From: UBA2330 sp049293015
GTDB taxonomy: Bacteria; Bacteroidota; Ignavibacteria; Tepidaquicellales; Tepidaquicellaceae
Assembly: GCA_049293015.1 (NCBI GenBank)
Contig: JBATSB010000141.1
Coordinates: 7,327 to 71,326, forward strand
Direction: 5' to 3'
DNA length: 64,000 nucleotides
This document shows positions 19,318 to 28,088 of the stretch, in pieces; the stretch's first letter is position 1; every line of letters begins with the position of its first letter. The position numbers and the translations under genes were made by a program. Under the pieces are notes generated by a model. The model saw only the letters and a program-made list of their open reading frames with translations, had not been told where the DNA came from and made no database searches.

Positions 19318-20643
19318 ATGATTATGAATAAAGATCAATTAAATTTTCACAAAAACAGAAGAACAGAATTTTCCAAACTGATCGGTAATGATGCAGTAGC
19401 TCTGATCTTTGGAAATACAAACAGAAATAAATCTTACGACGGTGATTATAAATTTAAGCAGTACAAAAATTTTTATTATCTGACCGGATTTACTGAAGCA
19501 AACTCTGCACTCGTTATTGCTCCCGGAGGAATGGCTGTTGAGATAGATAAGAAAAAACAGACTGCGAAAGAAATTCTTTTCGTTCAGTCAAAGGATGAAA
19601 GACTGGAAACCTGGAACGGTAAAAGGCTTGGATATAAAAATGTAAAAAGGTCACTCGGCATCGACCATGCTGATGTGAATATAAATCTTGGAAAGATATT
19701 GAATTCACGAGTATTGGGTAAATTCAGAAAGTTCTATGTCAATTTTGCTGAGATGCTGAAGCTTACCGGTGACATGAAAAAAATAGTTTCAGATTTTATG
19801 GAAAGTCTGAATATTATCGCTCCGAATGTGGAGATCATTGACGTTTCATATCTTATTGGAAAAATGAGATCAATTAAAACTGAATTTGAAATTGAACGGA
19901 TGAGAGATGCTTCACATATCACAATCGGTTCATACAATGAAATACTGGAGATACTTGAACCCGGGATGAATGAGTTTGAAGTGCATTCAACACTCGAATA
20001 TTATTACAGATATCATGGCGGAGATGAAATTGCTTATCATCCGATAGTAGCTGCGGGTGAAAATGCCTGTATACTTCATTATCAAAACAATGATCAGGTT
20101 ATGAAAAAAGATCAGTTGCTGCTGATAGATTCTGCTGCTGAATTTAATTATTACTGTTCAGATATAACTAGGACTTTTCCCGTCAGCGGAAAATTTACAG
20201 ATGAACAAAAACAGATCTATGAAATTGTTTTAAAAGCAAATAAGGATTGCATTAAAAATATCAAGCCCGGTGTGAAGCTATCCAAGATCTCTGAATTAAG
20301 TGATAAAATACTTGCAGACGGACTTCATAAAGCGGGACTGCTTAAAGACAAATCAAAAATAAAAAAATATTCACTTCACGATATCAGTCATCATATAGGA
20401 CTTGATACTCACGATGCCGTGCCAACGAAAACTTCTGATACAGACACTCTAAAATCCGGCATGGTATTGACAATCGAGCCAGGACTTTATTTCACAAGTG
20501 ATATGAAAGAGATCCCTGCGAAGTACAGAGGTATGGGAATCAGGATCGAAGATGTAATTCTTGTAACAACCAAAGGATGTGATAATCTGACTGAAGCTAT
20601 GATAAAGGAAGTTAAAGATTTGGAAGACCGAATGGCTTCATGA
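19318..20643 (+). CDS. pepP: Xaa-Pro aminopeptidase (M24B)
   Basis: A 441-residue metallopeptidase that removes N-terminal residues preceding proline. The N-terminal AMP_N domain includes FYYLTGFTEANSALVI. The C-terminal pita-bread domain has the metal ligands in LIDSAAEFNYYCSDITRTFP (two Asp), SHHIGLDTHD (His), TIEPGLYF (Glu) and GIRIEDVILV (Glu). Cytoplasmic, no signal peptide. ATG at 19318 fits family length. AT-rich repeats lie on both sides, so it is probably a single-gene transcript. Confidence 0.92.
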   Translation: MIMNKDQLNFHKNRRTEFSKLIGNDAVALIFGNTNRNKSYDGDYKFKQYKNFYYLTGFTEANSALVIAPGGMAVEIDKKKQTAKEILFVQSKDERLETWNGKRLGYKNVKRSLGIDHADVNINLGKILNSRVLGKFRKFYVNFAEMLKLTGDMKKIVSDFMESLNIIAPNVEIIDVSYLIGKMRSIKTEFEIERMRDASHITIGSYNEILEILEPGMNEFEVHSTLEYYYRYHGGDEIAYHPIVAAGENACILHYQNNDQVMKKDQLLLIDSAAEFNYYCSDITRTFPVSGKFTDEQKQIYEIVLKANKDCIKNIKPGVKLSKISELSDKILADGLHKAGLLKDKSKIKKYSLHDISHHIGLDTHDAVPTKTSDTDTLKSGMVLTIEPGLYFTSDMKEIPAKYRGMGIRIEDVILVTTKGCDNLTEAMIKEVKDLEDRMAS

Positions 20644-21231
20644 AACAATTAGAAATTAGAAATTAGAAATTAGAAATTACGATTTAATTATAAAAGATCA
20701 GGTAAACAAAAAAGTGAATAACGATAATATTTTCAATTTAGTTGTAAAGAACTGCATTAATTGATCTCTGCTGATTTCTAATAGTTTTTTATATATAAAC
20801 AAATGAACAAGATTTAGAGACTGAAATTAAAAATTTTAGAATTCCGGTTTATTCAAAAAAAATTAAAACCTTTTAGAAGAAAAATCTTTCTGTTTCCAGA
20901 TTAATCAAATTTTTCACATCCCAAATTATCCTTGAATTAAGTAAAAATTAAATTTAAATTCCTAAAAAATAATTTCTCAACTCCCCAAATTATCAATTTG
21001 AATCTGCAGTGTATAGCTTATTATTAAATATTCCCTATATTGAATTTTTCCACAGGCAATCAATCGTAACTAAACTTTTTTTACTTTTAGACAGTGAAAT
21101 TGCGGCTATTGAATATTTAGACTGGCTGGGATAATTCATAATTGATAACTCATATTTAAAAAATTTTATAACATTAGAATTATTATCTTTGAATATTAAT
21201 TAACAATTTATAAAATAAACCCTTACTCATT
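20644..21231. other. 588-base gap with no gene
   Basis: Opens with AATTAGAAATTAGAAATTAG direct repeats (about 20647-20678). The rest is AT-rich without a supported reading frame on either strand. A TATCTTTG box at 21184-21191 matches the Bacteroidota TAnnTTTG -7 element and sits 41 bases before the next start, so it may be that gene's promoter; no clear -33 TTTG is seen. Confidence 0.5.
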
Positions 21232-22587
21232 ATGAGAACTCATTTTACCATTCGTATTTTTGTTTTCTCAGTTATAACAATTTCTACAATATTTATTCAG
21301 AGCTGCAGTGATGATATATCAGTAACTCCTGTATCGACTTTAAGTCCACTTACTAATACATATTCTTCAGTTACTGCTTCAGCCTGGTTTAATCTGGAGC
21401 TAAATTTAATAAAACAGTCACCTTCTCTAGGCTTTTCACCTCCGGTTGCATCCAGAACTTTTGGATATACCGGAATAGTATTATATGAATCCGTTGTATA
21501 TGGAATGCCTGAATACCAGTCACTTGCCGGTCAGCTTAATGGTTTAAATTCTCTTCCGGTTATAAATCAGGGAAATATATATCACTGGCCGACCTGTGCT
21601 AATGCAGCACTTGCAAACATTGTAAGGAAACTATTCAGCAATGCAACTTCAGCAAATTTAATAACCATAGATTCACTCGAAGAAGCATTAAATATTCAGT
21701 ATCAGACTGAAGTTTCTTCTGATGTCTTTGAACGTTCAAAGGAGTTTGGACTGGAGATCTCAAATACAATCTATACCTGGTCATTAAATGACGGAGGGAA
21801 TGAAGGACAATTTCATAATACAGACCCTGGATATCAACCCCCATCAGGTCCTGGATTGTGGGAACCAACAGCTCCAAATTATTCACCGGCTGTTCAGCCT
21901 TACTGGGGAAATAACCGTCCATTTATTCCTGCAAACGTATATTCAAATCAGCCACCCACTCCCGTTACATATTCATCCAGCGATACTTCGTTGTTTTATA
22001 CACAAGCACTGGAAGTTTTTTCAACAAGCAATAAACTTACTTCAGATCAAAGAGAAATTGCACTTTTTTGGGCTGATGCAGGAGAAACTTATACACCGCC
22101 GGGACACTGGGTTGCAATTACAGAAATCTCTTTAAAAAAATTAAATTCAAAACTTGATGTATCAGCTATAGCATATGCAAAACTCGGCATAGCAGTTTCA
22201 GATGCATTTGTATCATGCTGGAAAACAAAGTTTCAGTTTAACCTTTTGAGACCGATCACATATATAAGAAACTTCATTAGTCCGGGCTGGACACCTCTTA
22301 TTTCTACTCCCCCGTTTCCTGAATATACTTCCGGACATTCTTCGCAATCTGGTGCAGCTGCCCAGGTTTTATCAGATGTTTTTGGTTATAGTTTTTCTTT
22401 CATTGACAATTCACATCCAGAACTATCACTTGCACCACGGAATTTCAATTCATTTTTTGAAGCGGCAAACGAAGCAGCAATATCAAGGCTTTACGGAGGG
22501 ATACATTACCGCGCAGCAAACGAAAGAGGTCTGCAGTGTGGTATTAATATTGGAAGAAATGTCAGTGCATTAAACTTTTTGAGATAA
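21232..22587 (+). CDS. Vanadium haloperoxidase/PAP2-superfamily lipoprotein
   Basis: 451 residues. The signal peptide ends near IQSC (Cys25), so it is a lipoprotein. The three PAP2/haloperoxidase motifs are in order: KTKFQFNLLRPITY (Lys and Arg), EYTSGHSSQ (Ser-Gly-His) and SRLYGGIHYRAANERG (Arg and the axial-ligand-type His). In this fold the site binds vanadate (halide oxidation) or phosphate (acid phosphatase). Sequence alone does not decide which; the ANERG ending resembles many bacterial haloperoxidase-like proteins of untested activity. It acts outside the cytoplasm. Confidence 0.82.
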   Translation: MRTHFTIRIFVFSVITISTIFIQSCSDDISVTPVSTLSPLTNTYSSVTASAWFNLELNLIKQSPSLGFSPPVASRTFGYTGIVLYESVVYGMPEYQSLAGQLNGLNSLPVINQGNIYHWPTCANAALANIVRKLFSNATSANLITIDSLEEALNIQYQTEVSSDVFERSKEFGLEISNTIYTWSLNDGGNEGQFHNTDPGYQPPSGPGLWEPTAPNYSPAVQPYWGNNRPFIPANVYSNQPPTPVTYSSSDTSLFYTQALEVFSTSNKLTSDQREIALFWADAGETYTPPGHWVAITEISLKKLNSKLDVSAIAYAKLGIAVSDAFVSCWKTKFQFNLLRPITYIRNFISPGWTPLISTPPFPEYTSGHSSQSGAAAQVLSDVFGYSFSFIDNSHPELSLAPRNFNSFFEAANEAAISRLYGGIHYRAANERGLQCGINIGRNVSALNFLR

Positions 22588-22837
22588 TAATTATATATTA
22601 CACATGAATAAATGAAATTAAAAAATCACAATGATCAATTAATTCCGCTAACTTCGTGGTTCAGATAAGTTAAATTTCCCTGCTTTCTGAAACATGGGTA
22701 AATTAGGGTATCGGTTTAATTGAAATTATAAATTTACAATTTTTAAAAAACTGCTGGAATAAAACAATGATACTACACTTTCGAAAAATGTTTCTGCTCA
22801 TTTCTTCAGTAATGAGTAAATATAACTTTCCCGCTAA

Positions 22838-23527
22838 TTAATTCTTTGGATTCAAAGGTCTGATCTCAATTTCATTGATAAGTGCTCTGTCAGGAAGATT
22901 CACGGATAGCAGACATGTTTCAGCTACATCATCCGGTGAAAGTAAAGTTTCTCTATTGGCAGTTAATCCTGCACTTGGATGATCGAAGAAATTTGTATCA
23001 ACAGATCCGGGACAAATGGTTACTACTCTAATGTTATCTTTTCTGACCTCTGCCATCAGTGATCTGGATAATCCCATCACAGCGTGTTTTGTTGCGCTAT
23101 AAATGGAAGCAGTTGCTACTCCGTTCTTACCGCCGATTGATGAAATATTGATTATAGTACCGGATTTTTTCTTTAACATTTCTTTTACACCGAACCTGTT
23201 GCACAGATACAGACCTTTTACATTCACAGCAAACATCTCATCAAAATCCTTAGTTGTCGTATCGGCAAGATTGGCAAACCTTCCGAATCCAGAATTACAG
23301 ATCAGTACATCTATCTTTTTGAATTTTTTAATAACAGTTTGAAATAATTTTTTAATATCAGCTTCTTTAGACACATCTGTTTTTATAAAATGAAAATCAG
23401 TGTTTTTTATTGATTTTGGATTTGTACGGGATGCGTTAATGACGATATAATTATTTTTCAGAAAGATCTCTGCGCAGGAAAGTCCGATACCTTTTGATGC
23501 ACCTGTGATTACAACTGTTTTTTTCAT
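22838..23527 (-). CDS. Short-chain dehydrogenase/reductase
   Basis: A 229-residue classical SDR. The dinucleotide-binding loop is TGASKGIG near the N-terminus, the NSGFG (NAG-like) motif follows, and the catalytic set is Ser in NISSIGG with YSATK (Tyr and Lys). The Ser-Arg following the first strand (NASRTN) suggests NADP(H) preference. Substrate unknown. It is a single gene with a 250-base empty gap downstream and the RAYT gene region upstream. Confidence 0.9.
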   Translation of the reverse strand: MKKTVVITGASKGIGLSCAEIFLKNNYIVINASRTNPKSIKNTDFHFIKTDVSKEADIKKLFQTVIKKFKKIDVLICNSGFGRFANLADTTTKDFDEMFAVNVKGLYLCNRFGVKEMLKKKSGTIINISSIGGKNGVATASIYSATKHAVMGLSRSLMAEVRKDNIRVVTICPGSVDTNFFDHPSAGLTANRETLLSPDDVAETCLLSVNLPDRALINEIEIRPLNPKN

Positions 23528-23685
23528 AAGTGAAAGTATTTTGATTTGATTTACTAAATATAGACAAACTATGATTAGGAGATCAGAAATAAAATGTTGA
23601 AAGTAATATTTTACGAATGACTAAATTTCCACGTGGGATTGATGATTCATACTTTTTTTTAAAAAATCAGATGGTTAGAAGAGAG

Positions 23686-23712
23686 GTTTGACGGATTTAA
23701 AATCCGTCAAAC
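23686..23712. repeat. 27-bp REP-like palindrome at the 3' end of the RAYT gene
   Basis: Perfect 13-bp arms, GTTTGACGGATTT and AAATCCGTCAAAC, with a single A between them. It overlaps the stop codon of the transposase gene. The architecture (13+1+13) and consensus GTWTGRCGGAWTT are shared with the palindrome at 24456-24482 on the other side of the gene. Confidence 0.85.
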
Positions 23713-24335
23713 GGCTTAAAGTATTTATTATAACTCCATTTCCAGTCAAAAGCATTTTTAACCAAACCTGCTTTCACGGGATCATTTAGAATGTATTTCA
23801 TAATTCTTAATAATTCGATCTCATCTCTTACTATATGATCATAACTTTCCTCTTCCCAGAATGTACCTGATTTATTTAGTACTATGTTGGATTGCCTGGA
23901 GGTGTGTCTTTTCAATGACTGCATAATTCTGTAAAATGGTTTTAATAATTTCCCAATTTTAATAAGAATGTGAAAATGGTTTGGCATTATACAAAAACTT
24001 ATCATATCAAAAACCCTCCCATTTAGAAATCTGAATGAATCGGATACAATTTTTGCAATTCTTTCATCTGATAAATAATTAACCTGACTTAATGAACGGT
24101 TTAAACAGTCATCGTAATATCCAAAATATTTTTTCAGCAGATTATATCTTTCTTCTTTATATTTTTCTTTTGTATATAGTTTCTTTAGCAAATTTTCATC
24201 TTTTCTAAAATTATTCCTTAGTTCGGTAAGTTTAAAAGCCGGAATAGAATCAATCAATCTCGAAGTCACAAAATAATATTCGTTATCAAGCTGAAAATGC
24301 GGATAGATCCTCCTGTAAAATTCTTTAATTTCCAT
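23697..24335 (-). CDS. REP-associated tyrosine transposase (RAYT, Y1/HUH family)
   Basis: About 212 residues from the ATG at 24335 (MEIKEFYRRIYPHFQ), which fits the family opening better than an ATG five codons earlier. The HUH motif is in IMPNHFHILIK, and a candidate catalytic Tyr follows in LKPFYRIMQSLKRHTS. The ending NPVKAGLVKNAFDWKWS is typical of IS200-like RAYT proteins. These single-copy domesticated transposases cut and join short palindromes (REPs). Matching palindromes lie right at both ends of the gene, so it looks like a compact RAYT-REP unit. Confidence 0.88.
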   Translation of the reverse strand: MEIKEFYRRIYPHFQLDNEYYFVTSRLIDSIPAFKLTELRNNFRKDENLLKKLYTKEKYKEERYNLLKKYFGYYDDCLNRSLSQVNYLSDERIAKIVSDSFRFLNGRVFDMISFCIMPNHFHILIKIGKLLKPFYRIMQSLKRHTSRQSNIVLNKSGTFWEEESYDHIVRDEIELLRIMKYILNDPVKAGLVKNAFDWKWSYNKYFKPFDGF

Positions 24336-24434
24336 AAGACATAAAATCATTTAAATTATTCATAAACCTACATCAAAATAGAGGTTTTATAATTACACTT
24401 CAAATTGTAATTTTTGTAGTTTGTGAAAATTGAA

Positions 24435-24482
24435 TACACCGGTTTTAATTTCGGTGTATGGCGGAATTAAATTCCGCCATAC
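24435..24482. repeat. Paired palindromes upstream of the RAYT gene
   Basis: Two overlapping inverted repeats. The first has arms TACACCG (24435-24441) and CGGTGTA (24452-24458). The second, at 24456-24482, has perfect 13-bp arms GTATGGCGGAATT and AATTCCGCCATAC around one A, the same design as the palindrome at the other end of the RAYT gene (10 of 13 arm bases agree). Confidence 0.85.
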
Positions 24483-24550
24483 AATTTACCTCCATAAATT
24501 AATTTACTCTCTTACCAAATTTTCTTATCTTAACTTCCCAAATAAAACTA

Positions 24551-26788
24551 ATGTATCTTAATCTTAATATTTTAAATCCCGAACAGCGCAAAGCCGTCGA
24601 GGAGATCGAAGGTCCCAGCATGATAATTGCCGGCGCCGGCAGCGGTAAAACAAGAGTACTTACTTTCAAGATCGCATACCTGCTCGAATCAGGTGTCAGC
24701 CCTTTTGAAATTCTCTCACTTACTTTTACCAATAAAGCTGCTGCTGAAATGAAAGATAGAATCTCCAAACTGGTAGCCACTTCTTTTGATAAGATATGGA
24801 TGGGGACGTTTCATTCTATCTTCGCGAGACTACTTAGGATCGAAGCAGACTATCTTGGATTTAACAGGAATTTTTCAATCTATGATACTGACGATTCGGC
24901 AAGTCTTATAAAACAGATCATGATCAATTTATCTCAGCCGACCGATAACCCGACTCCAAAAGCTGTGCATAACTTTATCAGCAATCTTAAAAATAAAATG
25001 ATTCTGCCAAAAGAATTTTCCACCATGGCAAAGTCTACTTATGAAAAAAAGATCGAAATCATATATGAAGATTATCAGAAAGCTTTATTTAAAAATAACG
25101 CAATGGATTTTGATGATCTGCTATTGAAGCCGATCGAACTATTCAAAAGATATCCGGAAATTCTTGAAAAATATCAGGAGAGATTTAAATTTATTCTCGT
25201 CGATGAATATCAGGATACCAACAAAGCACAGTACACTATAATTAAACTTCTCGCGGACAAATATAAAAACCTTTCCATAGTCGGTGATGATGCGCAGTCT
25301 ATTTATAAATGGAGAGGTGCCGAGATACAAAATATATTTGACTTTCAGGATGACTTTAAGGAAAGTAAAATATTTAAGCTTGAACAGAATTACCGTTCAT
25401 CTCAGAATATTCTCACACTTGCAGGAAATGTAATTAAGAATAACAAAAAGCAAATGGAGAAAGAGCTTTGGACGGAAAATGATGAGGGTGAAAAAATTCA
25501 TGTTATAGAATCTATGACTGACCGTGATGAAGCAGTCAGGATCTGCAGAAATATCTATGATGAGATGCAGAGAAAAAAAATTAACTTCAAAGATTTCGTG
25601 ATACTTTACAGAACCAACGTGCAGTCTCGTACTATCGAAGATGCTCTCAGAAATAATAACATTCCATATCTAATCATCGGCGGTGTGAGATTTTATCAGA
25701 GAAAAGAGATCAAGGATATACTGGCATTTTTAAAAATCATCGTGAACCCGCAGGATAATGAATCTCTTACAAGAGTATTAGGATTGAGAGCAGGTATCGG
25801 AAAGACAACCATTGATAAATTAATTGCCAAAGCTGAGATAGAAGGAATTCAGATATTTGATGTACTTAAAAAGATTGCCGGTGAAAAAGACTTGAGTTCG
25901 AAAGTAAAAAACCTGCTTGTCGAAATTACAAATTATGTTTATAAATATCAGTATCTGCAAGAGGAAGTTCCATTAACAGAACTCGTAAGCAGCGTTGTCG
26001 ATGAGATCGGAATACTGAGGGCTTTGAGACTTGAAAATACTGTCGAGTCGGAAGAGCGGATCGGGAATATACAGGAATTACTTTCGGCTGTTGCGGAATT
26101 CCGTGATACTGATGATGAACCGACACTTGAATTGTTCCTGCAGAAAGTATCTCTTGTAGCAGATATTGACAATCTTGATAATCAAAAAAATGCCGTTACT
26201 CTGATGACGATTCATTCCGCTAAAGGTCTGGAATTTCCTGTAGTATTTATCACCGGATTAGAAGAAGGTTTGTTCCCTGTCAGCGGTGCGACTATGTACG
26301 AGGATGAACTCGAAGAAGAGCGACGGCTGTTTTATGTTGCTATTACAAGGGCTGAGTCAAAGCTTTATATTTCTTTTGCAAATCAAAGATACAGATTCGG
26401 TACTCCTTCTTTTCAGATGAAGTCGAGATTTCTTAAAGAGATTCCTGAAGATATTTTTAACAGCATCATTATATTCGAAAATTTAAAATTAAAGACCGGT
26501 TACAGATCAGGTAGTGAAAAGAAATCTGTTTCAGGTTCAGCTCCTTCTGTAAAATTCAATCCAACTCCAAAGAAAAAAAATTCTTCGCTTAATGTAGAAG
26601 ATGAGTTCAATGATAAATTTCCTGACATTAAAAAAGGAGTCACAGTCACGCACAATACATTTGGTAAGGGCACTGTACTAAATACTGTCGGAAAAGGAAT
26701 TGATAAAAAAGCTGAAATTTATTTCGATGATGTCGGATTAAAAAAGATCATGCTGAAATATGCAAAGATGACTGTAGAAGACAGCTAA
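24551..26788 (+). CDS. UvrD/PcrA-family DNA helicase
   Basis: A 745-residue superfamily 1A helicase. Motifs in order: Walker A AGAGSGKTRVL; TFTNKAAAEM; motif II VDEYQDTN; motif III GDDAQSIYKWRGA; motif IV EQNYRSSQ; motif V TIHSAKGLEFPVVF; motif VI YVAITRA. The C-terminal VTHNTFGKGTVLN is the tudor-like RNA-polymerase-binding tail of PcrA/UvrD. It unwinds DNA 3'-5' in repair and removes RecA or stalled polymerase by family knowledge. UvrD and PcrA cannot be separated here. Confidence 0.93.
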   Translation: MYLNLNILNPEQRKAVEEIEGPSMIIAGAGSGKTRVLTFKIAYLLESGVSPFEILSLTFTNKAAAEMKDRISKLVATSFDKIWMGTFHSIFARLLRIEADYLGFNRNFSIYDTDDSASLIKQIMINLSQPTDNPTPKAVHNFISNLKNKMILPKEFSTMAKSTYEKKIEIIYEDYQKALFKNNAMDFDDLLLKPIELFKRYPEILEKYQERFKFILVDEYQDTNKAQYTIIKLLADKYKNLSIVGDDAQSIYKWRGAEIQNIFDFQDDFKESKIFKLEQNYRSSQNILTLAGNVIKNNKKQMEKELWTENDEGEKIHVIESMTDRDEAVRICRNIYDEMQRKKINFKDFVILYRTNVQSRTIEDALRNNNIPYLIIGGVRFYQRKEIKDILAFLKIIVNPQDNESLTRVLGLRAGIGKTTIDKLIAKAEIEGIQIFDVLKKIAGEKDLSSKVKNLLVEITNYVYKYQYLQEEVPLTELVSSVVDEIGILRALRLENTVESEERIGNIQELLSAVAEFRDTDDEPTLELFLQKVSLVADIDNLDNQKNAVTLMTIHSAKGLEFPVVFITGLEEGLFPVSGATMYEDELEEERRLFYVAITRAESKLYISFANQRYRFGTPSFQMKSRFLKEIPEDIFNSIIIFENLKLKTGYRSGSEKKSVSGSAPSVKFNPTPKKKNSSLNVEDEFNDKFPDIKKGVTVTHNTFGKGTVLNTVGKGIDKKAEIYFDDVGLKKIMLKYAKMTVEDS

Positions 26789-26793
26789 TTTTT

Positions 26794-26870
26794 AATGTTC
26801 AATGTTCAATGTTCAATGTTCAATGTTTAATGTTTAATGTTTAATGTTTAATGTTTAATGTTTAATGTTA
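26794..26870. repeat. Heptanucleotide tandem array (11 units)
   Basis: Four AATGTTC units, then six AATGTTT units, then one AATGTTA, with no interruptions. It starts six bases after the helicase stop codon. The strict split between C-type and T-type units points to stepwise expansion by slippage. Confidence 0.9.
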
Positions 26871-26971
26871 ATTTCTAATTTCTAATAGCTAATTTTTAAT
26901 TTCTAATAGCTAATTTTTAATGTTCAATGTTAATTTCTAATTTTTAATTTCTAATTTCTAATTTATATAAA
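26871..26971. repeat. Degenerate TTTCTAAT repeats before the EVE gene
   Basis: Short direct repeats such as TTCTAATAGCTAATTTTTAA (twice, 26880-26899 and 26901-26920) and TTTCTAATTTCTAA. They continue up to the ATG of the next gene, so its ribosome-binding region is repeat DNA. Nothing coding is seen. Confidence 0.6.
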
Positions 26972-27382
26972 ATGAACTACTGGTTATTAAAGACTGAACC
27001 TGATAATTATTCTTATGACGATCTTGTCAAAGATAAGAAAACCGTCTGGGACGGAGTCGCCAATAATGCTGCGCTGATCTGTATAAGAAATACAAGAAAG
27101 GGCGACAAGGCTTTCATATACCACACCGGTGCTGAAAGGCAGATAGTTGGAATTGCTGAAATAATTTCCGATCCTTATCCAGATCCAAAAGCAGATAATC
27201 CGAAACTTGCAGTCTTCGATATCAAACCTCTAAAAAAATTAAACACTCCTGTAACTCTCGCACAGATCAAAGCAATTAAAAAATATCTGGAATTTCCGCT
27301 TGTCAAAGAAGGAAGAAAATCAGTTGTCGAAGTTCCAAAAGAATATTGGGACGACTTTTTAAAAATGAGTGGATCGAAATAA
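26972..27382 (+). CDS. EVE-domain protein
   Basis: A 136-residue single-domain protein of the EVE/thymocyte nuclear protein 1 family: YWLLKTEPDNYSYDDL at the start, WDGVANNAA, FIYHTGAERQIVGIAEI in the middle and RKSVVEVPKEYWDDF near the end. EVE domains are PUA-like folds that bind modified bases in DNA or RNA. It may act in recognition of modified nucleic acid, but a role for this copy is not shown by context. Confidence 0.88.
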   Translation: MNYWLLKTEPDNYSYDDLVKDKKTVWDGVANNAALICIRNTRKGDKAFIYHTGAERQIVGIAEIISDPYPDPKADNPKLAVFDIKPLKKLNTPVTLAQIKAIKKYLEFPLVKEGRKSVVEVPKEYWDDFLKMSGSK

Positions 27383-27501
27383 ACCGGTTTCATTGACCAT
27401 AAGGATTTATTGCTTTGTCATAAATAAATAAACTTCTTTTTTCCCGTGTATATTTTAAATTACTGTCATATTAATATTTAAAAAGTAATAAATAATCTGT
27501 T

Positions 27502-27972
27502 ATGAAAAAAACAATATTTACAATATTCTTTTTATCAATAATATTTTCCGCAGAATATTCCTATTCCCAGTTAACTAAGGCAACTATCGGAGTGGACGGT
27601 TTTACATGCTCTTTATGTGCAAAGGGTGTCGAGGGACAGTTTGAATCTCTCGATTTTGTAAAATCTGTAAAAGCTGATCTTAAAAATACTTTATTCGTTT
27701 TGACTTTTAAAAGTAAGCCTGCTATTAATATTAAAGATCTCAATAGCGCTGTTACTGACGGAGGATTTTCAGTCCGAAATATCAGCATCGTAGCAAAAGG
27801 TACTATTAAAGGTAACAGTACATCTGGTTACTGGTTGTCTGCTTCGAATATTCCGGAAATTAAACTCAAAGATGTTGAAGGCAGTTTTACAGACGGAGAT
27901 AAAATTTCTATAGAAGGAGTTGTAAATCCTAAAGACATTTCTATTTCTGTGACTTCGATCAAAAAACTTTGA
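27502..27972 (+). CDS. Exported heavy-metal-associated (HMA) domain protein
   Basis: A 156-residue protein with a cleavable signal peptide (about residues 1-22) followed by an HMA fold with the metal motif GFTCSLCAKGVE (two Cys). The second half is beta-rich and unassigned. HMA proteins bind copper or other soft metals and pass them to partners; being exported, it would act in the periplasm. The next gene is a TPR protein 117 bases away, not obviously metal-related. Confidence 0.78.
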   Translation: MKKTIFTIFFLSIIFSAEYSYSQLTKATIGVDGFTCSLCAKGVEGQFESLDFVKSVKADLKNTLFVLTFKSKPAINIKDLNSAVTDGGFSVRNISIVAKGTIKGNSTSGYWLSASNIPEIKLKDVEGSFTDGDKISIEGVVNPKDISISVTSIKKL

Positions 27973-28088
27973 TCCGTAAGATTCATGATCTCGTAATTAG
28001 CTGCAACTGTTAATCTTCTTTTAATATTGAATTCTATTTTAATTTCAAATAATCTAAAAATTATTTTTCAAAACTTAATAAAAATATT

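Noticed and set aside
26794..26971. CRISPR-like array
   Set aside because: Units are 7 bases with no unique spacers, and no cas genes are near; it is a tandem slippage repeat.
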